A DNA stretch of 33,547 nt. Origin: Vicinamibacterales bacterium (GTDB lineage Bacteria > Acidobacteriota > Vicinamibacteria > Vicinamibacterales > Fen-181). Positions 27,205 to 33,547 of this stretch are shown in pieces. A program made the translations under genes and the position numbers. The stretch is taken from the NCBI GenBank assembly GCA_029974175.1, contig JARKSS010000400.1, positions 1 through 33,547 on the forward strand, read 5' to 3'. The notes beneath the pieces are model-generated. The model worked only from the letters and a program-made list of their open reading frames with translations. It made no database searches and was not told the DNA's origin. Position 1 is the stretch's first letter. Every line of letters begins with the position of its first letter.

Positions 27205-27211
27205 GGCCGTC

Positions 27212-29176
27212 CTATCGCAGGATGCGAGGCGTTCCCACCCTGACCCTGGTGTCGATCGGCGCGCCGTCGCCACCGGAGACTGGCACCGGCACGACCGAGG
27301 CGCGCAGTTCCAGCGGCACGAAGCGCCGCCGTTGGTCGCCGGGCAGCCGCACCACCGCCTCCCGCCACTCACGCTCCACCACTAGGCGGCTCACGACCTC
27401 ACCATCCACGAGCAGCCTGATCACGGCCGGGCCCGCCGGCGAAGACAGGGGGATGGCCACCTCGCGCGCGTCGCCCGGCACGAAGACCTGGGCGCGCCGG
27501 GCCATCCAGCGGAATCGCCGTCCTCCCGGGTCGGTGTGCGTGGCCGAGAACCCCATGACGGCCCGCGACAGGTCGGCTCGACGGAGTTCCGCGCGAGCGC
27601 GCGGGACGGCGGAAAGCACGATGGCGAAAGCGAGCAGCGTGGCGGTCCGCAGGCCGACCGTGAGGACTCGCCGCCGGCGCCCGGCTGCAGCCGGCTCCGG
27701 AGCCTCTTTCCTCAGGGTGGATGCCATTCCCGGGAGCAGGCCCAGCGCCATCCAGAACGGCACGGCGGTTTCGAACACGAGCAGCGGGTGGCCGGCAAAC
27801 CAAGTCAGCACATAGGCGGTCACCCCTCCGGCCAGGCAGGTGAGGAGCGGATCGGAACGCGCCGTGGCCGCAGGGGTAGCGGAGACGACCAACGTCCACG
27901 CCGGCCACAGCACGCACGCGAGCAGCGCGACCAGCAGGCCCAGCCCCAGCAGGCCGAGCTCGGCCAGCACCTGCAGGAAATTGTTGTGCGCGTTTTCGCG
28001 ATACCCCCAGCCGGGCGAGGCATACGCTGGCGAGAGGGCGTAGAAGCGACCCACCCCCACACCAAACACCGGGTGCGCCGCGAACATCCGCAGGGCCGTC
28101 GCCCCTTGCTGAAGCCGCCACTCCAACGCGGTGCCGGCCGGGGTTCGCGGAGTCCAGTGAAGGTAGGCCCCAGCGAGGATGACCAGGCCGGCCGCGCCGC
28201 CGGCAGCGGCCAGCGTCGCGGCGCGGCTGCCGTTCCGGCGCCAGGCGAGCGCCGCCAAGGCGATGGCCACGATCGCGGGTGCGGCCAGGCCGATGCGCGA
28301 CCCCGTCATCCACAGACCAGCCAGCGCGAGGATGCCGGCGACACCCCAGATCACCAGGTACCGGCGGTCTGCGAGAATCAGCCCACCGACGGCGCCCAGG
28401 GCGAGTGCGTAGTACGAGCCGGCGGCATTGACATCCGGACCGACCGAGCTGAGACGCACGCTGGCGATCCCGGCCGGGAAGGCTTCATCCCACCCGGAGG
28501 CGGCCGCGGTCCAAATCACCGTGTAGACCGCTGCCGCGGCCGTCGCTGCCGCGCCGGCCGCAAGCGCCCGGGCGCCCTGCAGTCCAAGACGCGGCCATCG
28601 CCGGGAAAGCACGATGGCAGCCACGAACAGCGCAACCGCCTCGAGCACCTGGAACGCGGGAGTTATCGGCGCCCGAAACCGCGCCCCCGCTCCGGCAGAC
28701 CCGAGGTAGTCGTGCCACAGGAAGCGGAAGAGTGCCCGCAGGTAGGGTGCCGGAAAGTCCACGGTGACGTGTTGCGCGGCCAGGTTCACGGCGAGCGACG
28801 CGACGACGGTAACGCCGAAGAGCGGGGCGAGGCCGAGTGCGAGGTCCGCGGCGGGAGGCTCGTGTCCCGTGCGTACCGCTGCGTGCGAGGCTTCGTGTGC
28901 AAGCCAGCCGGCGAGAAAGGCCAGCACGACCGGCTCGGTGAGGCTCGATGCCGCCCCGAGCCGCGCGGCCGCCAGCGCGCCCAGCGGTGCCAGCGCCGCG
29001 GTCGCCACCCAGCCGGCAGCAGGCCGGAGCGCCGAGACGGCCAGCAGGATGGCCGCGAGCAGCTTCGGGGTCCGGGGGCCCGGGCTGATGAAGACCGAGG
29101 CCAACGGCAGCGCGGCCGCGACGAACGCGAGCGCCTGCGCCCAGAAACGGGCTTGCCCGGGCCTCGTACCTCTCAC
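27212..29176 (-). CDS. O-antigen ligase/polymerase family protein (Wzy/WaaL-like) with extra C-terminal soluble domain
   Basis: Polytopic; TGSRIGLAAPAIVAIALA, HPVFGVGVGRFYALSPAYASPGWGYRENAHNNFLQVLAELGLLGLGLLVALL. GTG start at 29176 overlaps the upstream TGA (GTGA); the track's 29209 start would overlap the upstream gene more. Confidence 0.88.
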   Translation of the reverse strand: MRGTRPGQARFWAQALAFVAAALPLASVFISPGPRTPKLLAAILLAVSALRPAAGWVATAALAPLGALAAARLGAASSLTEPVVLAFLAGWLAHEASHAAVRTGHEPPAADLALGLAPLFGVTVVASLAVNLAAQHVTVDFPAPYLRALFRFLWHDYLGSAGAGARFRAPITPAFQVLEAVALFVAAIVLSRRWPRLGLQGARALAAGAAATAAAAVYTVIWTAAASGWDEAFPAGIASVRLSSVGPDVNAAGSYYALALGAVGGLILADRRYLVIWGVAGILALAGLWMTGSRIGLAAPAIVAIALAALAWRRNGSRAATLAAAGGAAGLVILAGAYLHWTPRTPAGTALEWRLQQGATALRMFAAHPVFGVGVGRFYALSPAYASPGWGYRENAHNNFLQVLAELGLLGLGLLVALLACVLWPAWTLVVSATPAATARSDPLLTCLAGGVTAYVLTWFAGHPLLVFETAVPFWMALGLLPGMASTLRKEAPEPAAAGRRRRVLTVGLRTATLLAFAIVLSAVPRARAELRRADLSRAVMGFSATHTDPGGRRFRWMARRAQVFVPGDAREVAIPLSSPAGPAVIRLLVDGEVVSRLVVEREWREAVVRLPGDQRRRFVPLELRASVVPVPVSGGDGAPIDTRVRVGTPRILR

Positions 29177-30594
29177 GCCTTCTCCCCAATCACCGCGTAG
29201 TCGAGCCAACTGAAAAGCAACCGGTTCAGGGTGTCCACGTTCCGGTTGAACTGCTCGACGACCTCGGCGACAACCTCGCCTTCCGACAGCAGCGTCCGCG
29301 GCAGCCGCTGCAGGCGCGCCTCAGGAGGGTACGGCGAACTGTACCGGATCTCGACGTTGGTGAAGCCGGCCGCACTCACCAGGTAACTGAGCGTCTCGGG
29401 GTGGACCGGCCGGACGTGGGTGAGATCGCGCACGTAGCTCGAGAAGAAGGCGGCCCAGCACGCCACGTTGATGGTCTCGAGCACCACTCGGCCGCCTGGC
29501 CGCAGGCAGCGGTGCGCGAGATTGAGCAGGTGGAGGAGGCGGTCGGGTGGAAGGTGCTCGACGACCTGCCCCGCGAACAGGCCGCCGAGCGACTGGTCGG
29601 CCAGCGCCTCGAGGTGCGCGATGCCGTCGCCTTCGACGACGTCGAGGCCGAGCTCGCGGCATCGCCGCACCATCTCGGGGTTCAGCTCGACGCCGCGCGC
29701 GCGGATGCCGCGCTCGCCCAGCAGGCGCAGCAGCTCGCCGCGGCCGCACCCGATGTCGAGGACGTCCTGCGCCCCGGCGAACAGCGGGACGTAGTCGGCG
29801 TGGCGTGCCTCGATTTCCTCCTGGCTGCCCCGGTAGCAGTCCTCGAACCCGGCGTAGGCCGTCGCGCTCTGCGGTTCGGCCAGGGCGTCGCGCTGCGCCG
29901 TTTCGAGGGAGACGGCTGCGGGCGCCACCGGAGCGACGCCCGGCGGCGGGGCGTCGCGGACGCTTTCGGCGGCACGGCCGCGCATCGCGTCCACGCGAGC
30001 CTCGAGTCGCCGCTGCCGCGCGAGCGCGGCCTCCGTGCGCTTCAGCAGTTCGTCGCCCACCGCGTCGAGGCCGGCGGCCAGGCCGGCGCTGCGCGTCTCG
30101 ATCAGGCGACGAAGTTGCGCAACCTCGTGGCGGTCTTTCGTGTCAACGAACGCGGTGATTCGCTGGAGGTACTGGACGAGGTTCGACTCGAAGCGGGCGA
30201 GGGCCGCGGCTTCGTCGCGCAGGCCGTCCGCCAGGGCGGCCATCGCGTCACGTCCCTGCGAAGCCACCGCGTGCAAGCGGTTCAGGTGATCGACAAGGGC
30301 GGCGTTGAATGCCTGCTGCCGCTGGAACAGAGGAGCGATCACCCGCCAGATCCCCGAGGCGATGCGGCCACGCCAGCCGCCGGTGGCGACGGGCGACGGC
30401 CCGATGATCTCCCAGCCGCTGTTCAGCTCGGCCAGTCGTGTGGCGTCCGGACCAGGCGGGAGAGCCGGGTCGAACGGCGGGCGCGACGCCGCGCGATCGA
30501 CGGAGGTCAGTGCCTCGTTGTACGCGCGGTCGGCCTCGAGCCGCTGCTGGTCGAGCCGCGCCAGGTCCTCTTCCGTGACAGTGATCTTCGCCAC
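29173..30594 (-). CDS. Class I SAM-dependent methyltransferase with long N-terminal helical/coiled-coil region
   Basis: N-terminal ~220 aa rich in A/E/R/L/Q heptad-like helices; C-terminal VLDIGCGRGELLRLLGERGIRARGVELNPEMVRRC, GLFAGQVVEHLPPDRLLHLLNLAHRCLRPGGRVVLETIN. GTG start with GAGG RBS. Confidence 0.88.
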   Translation of the reverse strand: MAKITVTEEDLARLDQQRLEADRAYNEALTSVDRAASRPPFDPALPPGPDATRLAELNSGWEIIGPSPVATGGWRGRIASGIWRVIAPLFQRQQAFNAALVDHLNRLHAVASQGRDAMAALADGLRDEAAALARFESNLVQYLQRITAFVDTKDRHEVAQLRRLIETRSAGLAAGLDAVGDELLKRTEAALARQRRLEARVDAMRGRAAESVRDAPPPGVAPVAPAAVSLETAQRDALAEPQSATAYAGFEDCYRGSQEEIEARHADYVPLFAGAQDVLDIGCGRGELLRLLGERGIRARGVELNPEMVRRCRELGLDVVEGDGIAHLEALADQSLGGLFAGQVVEHLPPDRLLHLLNLAHRCLRPGGRVVLETINVACWAAFFSSYVRDLTHVRPVHPETLSYLVSAAGFTNVEIRYSSPYPPEARLQRLPRTLLSEGEVVAEVVEQFNRNVDTLNRLLFSWLDYAVIGEKA

Positions 30595-30647
30595 CCTGAA
30601 CCTCGTCCTTCTCCCCTGGCCACCGTGTGCCTGCTTGGCTGCCGCAA

Positions 30648-30710
30648 AGGCCTTTCTGCTCTGTCCTTCTCCCTTGTGCCTTCGACCTTGAGCCTTTTTC
30701 TTTCACCCTT
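30648..30710 (-). repeat. Degenerate heptameric tandem tract (AAGGNNN)n
   Basis: Minus strand, in register: AAGGGTG AAAGAAA AAGGCTC AAGGTCG AAGGCAC AAGGGAG AAGGACA GAGCAGA AAGGCCT. The first unit contains the TGA stop of the upstream glycosyltransferase gene. Confidence 0.75.
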
Positions 30711-32085
30711 CGAGTAGGTCCACCCCGACGCCCCACTCCGACGCGATCAGGCGCGCGGCTTCCATTGGATCGGGACGCAGGTGCGCCGGCAGGTCGTGCA
30801 CTCGCGGGGCGGGGCACGCCAGGGCGTGCGCAATCGCCGCGCGGTAGTCGTTCACGGCCGACTCCATGGTGTGGTTGGCCGACCAGCAGGCGCGCGCGGC
30901 CCGGCCCAGCGCCTCGCGGAGCGCCACGTCGTCATGCAGCCGCCGCATCGCCCGCTCGAGTTGGCGCTGCTCGTCGGTGAGGCTCACCGCCACTGACACG
31001 GGCTCGTCCGGCGTGCCGGAACGCGCAAGCGGGGCGGGCAGCACGTCCCACGTCTCCGGGTCGAGCATCCGCACCTCGCCACCGTGGGCCAGATCGGTCA
31101 CCACTGTGGGCTTTCCCGCCGCCAGCGCCCGAAGCCAGGCTGCGGAAGTCTCCCGCCCGGTGGGCCATCGCAGCGACAGGCAGACGTCGCACATCGCCAC
31201 GTGGTCGTCGAGCTCCTCATCCGGGACGTACCCGGCGAAGTGGACGCGGTCGGCCACGCCGAGCGCCTCTGCCTCGGCAGCGGGGTCATAGTGCGCGACC
31301 CTCCCGCCCGCCAAAAGAAGGTGGGTTGACGCCGGCATGGCCGCGAACGCGCGCAGGATGGACGGGATACGCTTCTCGGGCGTGACCAGGCCGTACGCGG
31401 CAAACAGCACCGCGTCGCGAGGCACCCCATACCGGTCTCGCAGCTTGCGGCCGCGGACGGGAGCGTTCCGATCGAGCGGGTCGGGCATCCCGGACCGGAG
31501 GCTCCGCACCATCACGGACGGGTAGTCCTCCGAGAGGTCCTGCGCCAGGCCCGGGCTGTGCACGGCCACCAGCCGCGCCGTGCGGACCACCCAGCGCAGC
31601 ATCGGGTAGAAGTAGTAGATCGATCCCGCCAGCGAATCGATGACGAGCCGCGACACGTCCGGCGGTGCGTCGGGGTGGTTGTAGCGGAACTCGGCGCGGT
31701 ACGCGTCGCGGCCGCGGCGGACGACCGAAGCCGGCGCCCCCTCGGGTGCGGCCAGCAGGAGCCTGCCCCGCGCGTGGTGCAGCTGGCCGTCGTGCAGGAC
31801 CACGAGGCCGGGGTAACGGGCCAGGTGGGGCCAGATGAAGTCGTGGCAGGGTGCGTTGCCCAGCTGGTACACGTTCAGGTCATAGGGCCGCTGCAACTGG
31901 CGCCAAGCGAACTCATGGGCCGGGAAGACCGGGAGAGCCGTGCCGTCGAGGGGTTGCGCGGCCTCTGTCGCGGTGTACACGTCGATGTCGTGCGCCGCGG
32001 CCAGCCGCGGCAACAAGTCGGCGTTGTAGGCCGCGATGCCCGACCGTTCGGGGGGGAGCGGCGTGAACCACGCGAGGCGCGCCAT
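30703..32085 (-). CDS. Glycosyltransferase family 4 protein
   Basis: WFTPLPPERSGIAAYNADLLPRLAAAHDIDVYT, FAAYGLVTPEKRIPSILRAF, HFAGYVPDEELDDHVAMCDVCLSLRWPTGRETSAAWLRALAAGKPTVVTDLAH. Confidence 0.93.
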   Translation of the reverse strand: MARLAWFTPLPPERSGIAAYNADLLPRLAAAHDIDVYTATEAAQPLDGTALPVFPAHEFAWRQLQRPYDLNVYQLGNAPCHDFIWPHLARYPGLVVLHDGQLHHARGRLLLAAPEGAPASVVRRGRDAYRAEFRYNHPDAPPDVSRLVIDSLAGSIYYFYPMLRWVVRTARLVAVHSPGLAQDLSEDYPSVMVRSLRSGMPDPLDRNAPVRGRKLRDRYGVPRDAVLFAAYGLVTPEKRIPSILRAFAAMPASTHLLLAGGRVAHYDPAAEAEALGVADRVHFAGYVPDEELDDHVAMCDVCLSLRWPTGRETSAAWLRALAAGKPTVVTDLAHGGEVRMLDPETWDVLPAPLARSGTPDEPVSVAVSLTDEQRQLERAMRRLHDDVALREALGRAARACWSANHTMESAVNDYRAAIAHALACPAPRVHDLPAHLRPDPMEAARLIASEWGVGVDLLEG

Positions 32086-32173
32086 GTGGCGCTATTGTAG
32101 CCGCGCGGCGCTGCGACCGGCGCACCTCGCCGCGTGGGGGCCGATTCCCGGGGCGCGATCGGGGCGCGACGCG

Positions 32174-32203
32174 TTGACTTGCCTCGGACCCGTCCATTAC
32201 GAT
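32174..32203 (+). promoter_or_regulatory. Candidate sigma70-type promoter of the nuo operon
   Basis: TTGACT (32174-32179), 18-bp spacer, TACGAT (32198-32203), about 80 bp upstream of nuoA ATG. Confidence 0.5.
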
Positions 32204-32281
32204 TGAGTGATTTTCCGAGAAAGAACGAGCGGGCACCGAGGGGCGGGCCAGACGCGGCCCGGCGATTGAGAAACGGTTCAC

Positions 32282-32641
32282 ATGCAAGGCTGGATCTCGA
32301 TCTTGCTGCTGCTGCTGCTCGGCGTCGCCTTCGGCGCCGGGTCGGTGGTCCTGTCGGGCCTGCTGGGGCCGAGGAAGCCGACACCCGAGAAGGCCGCCCC
32401 GTACGAGTGCGGGATGCCGCCGGTCTCCGACGCGCGCGAGCGCCACCCGGTGAAGTTCTACCTGGTGGCGATGATCTTCCTGCTCTTCGACATCGAGGTG
32501 GCGTTCCTCTACCCCTGGGCGATGGCGCTGCGCGACCTTCGCTGGGTGGGGTTCGCCCAGGTGCTGGTGTTCTTCGCGATCCTGCTCGCCGGGTACGTCT
32601 ACATCTGGCGCAAGGGCGCGCTGAACTGGGACAAGCCGTGA
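32282..32641 (+). CDS. nuoA: NADH-quinone oxidoreductase subunit A
   Basis: [45 protein letters not shown]. Confidence 0.96.
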   Translation: MQGWISILLLLLLGVAFGAGSVVLSGLLGPRKPTPEKAAPYECGMPPVSDARERHPVKFYLVAMIFLLFDIEVAFLYPWAMALRDLRWVGFAQVLVFFAILLAGYVYIWRKGALNWDKP

Positions 32642-33120
32642 GCCCCATGCCCGAATTCGAGATCCCGGTCCTGACGACGACCGTCGAGAAGATGGTGACG
32701 TGGGCGCGACGCTCGTCGATCTGGCCGGTCACCTTCGGCCTCGCCTGCTGCGCGATCGAGATGATGTCGATGAGCGGCCCCCGGTACGACATCGCGCGGT
32801 TCGGGGCCGAGGTCTTTCGCGGCTCGCCCCGCCAGTCGGACCTGATGATCGTCGCCGGGCGGTTGTCGCGGAAGATGGCGCCGGCACTCAGGCGCGTGTA
32901 CGACCAGATGCCCGAGCCGAAGTGGGTCATCTCGATGGGGGCCTGCGCCTCGGTCGGCGGCGTCTTCGACAACTACGCGATCGTCCAGGGGGTGGACCAG
33001 ATCGTCCCGGTGGACGTGTTCGTCCCCGGGTGTCCGCCGCGGCCCGAGTCGCTCATCTACGGCATCATGCAGCTCCAGAAGAAGATCGAGGAGTCGGGGT
33101 TCTCGAGGAAGGTCGGGTAG
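32638..33120 (+). CDS. nuoB: NADH-quinone oxidoreductase subunit B
   Basis: [93 protein letters not shown] overlap with nuoA; ATG at 32647 is the alternative start. Confidence 0.97.
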   Translation: MSPMPEFEIPVLTTTVEKMVTWARRSSIWPVTFGLACCAIEMMSMSGPRYDIARFGAEVFRGSPRQSDLMIVAGRLSRKMAPALRRVYDQMPEPKWVISMGACASVGGVFDNYAIVQGVDQIVPVDVFVPGCPPRPESLIYGIMQLQKKIEESGFSRKVG

Positions 33121-33123
33121 CCG

Positions 33124-33547
33124 GTGGACGCCGCGGCCATCATTGCCACGCTCTCGCCTGCGCTTCCCGACGCCGGCCTCCGGGACGGGCAGGGCGTCGA
33201 TCAGCCCACGCTCGTCGTCCCGCGCGACCGCCTCGTCGAGGTGTGCGAAGCCCTTCGCGACCTGCCCGCGCTGCGCTTCGACGTGCTTGCCGACATGACC
33301 GCCGTCGACTGGTGGCCGGCCGAGCCGCGGTTCGCGGTCGTCTACCACCTGCTGTCGACGGTGAACCGGCTGCGCCTGCGCCTCGAGGTGCCGCTCGAGG
33401 GGGCGGACGCGCACGTGCCGACCCTGAGCCGCACGTGGGCCTCGGCCGGCTGGCTCGAGCGCGAGGTGTGGGACCTGTTCGGCATCGTCTTCGACGGCCA
33501 CGGCGACCTGCGCCGCCTGCTGATGCCCGAGGACTGGGAGGGCCAAC
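33124..33547 (+). CDS. nuoC: NADH-quinone oxidoreductase subunit C (truncated by window end)
   Basis: GTG start; FDVLADMTAVDWWPAEPRFAVVYHLLSTVNRLRLRLEVPL…SRTWASAGWLEREVWDLFGIVFDGHGDLRRLLMPEDWEG. Confidence 0.95.
   Translation, partial: MDAAAIIATLSPALPDAGLRDGQGVDQPTLVVPRDRLVEVCEALRDLPALRFDVLADMTAVDWWPAEPRFAVVYHLLSTVNRLRLRLEVPLEGADAHVPTLSRTWASAGWLEREVWDLFGIVFDGHGDLRRLLMPEDWEGQ

Noticed and set aside
27536-29200. 554-aa plus-strand ORF antisense to the O-antigen ligase gene
   Set aside because: R/G/H/Q-rich shadow translation. The opposite strand has clear TM and ligase motifs.
29401-30717. 438-aa plus-strand ORF antisense to the methyltransferase
   Set aside because: Shadow ORF; the minus strand has clear methyltransferase motifs.

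Overview
GC-rich bacterial window with about 32 supported CDS. No rRNA, tRNA, CRISPR array or transposase gene was seen. Left to right: 3' end of a TonB-dependent receptor; a small membrane protein and a membrane-anchored SDR; a four-gene 2-oxoacid:ferredoxin oxidoreductase operon (korDABC-like); a small Pro-rich membrane protein divergent from a PBP1A; holB-ricT; pdxA; smpB; then a large exopolysaccharide/O-antigen type locus. That locus holds methyltransferases, a WbsX-like protein, a Wzx flippase, an FG-GAP repeat protein, a DegT aminotransferase, a DAACS transporter, an RmlD-like reductase, Gmd, a PGT/CapD-N fusion, three GT4-type glycosyltransferases, a large membrane protein and a Wzy/WaaL-type ligase. 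The window ends in nuoA-nuoB-nuoC (nuoC truncated). Gene content suggests an acidobacterial-type genome, which is a low-confidence inference. The most unusual non-coding signals are two purine-rich tracts with strict 7-nt periodicity and degenerate units. One forms both arms of a nested inverted repeat directly upstream of pdxA (10642-10763). The other starts at the stop codon of a glycosyltransferase gene (30648-30710). Other points of interest are a structured leader before the kor operon with overlapping sigma70/sigma54-like promoter candidates, a fused WecA/MraY-type phosphoglycosyltransferase with a CapD/PglF N-terminal half lacking the dehydratase, a coiled-coil methyltransferase resembling chain-length rulers, and a soluble C-terminal domain on the O-antigen ligase. 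All family calls come from reading motifs. No database search was run.
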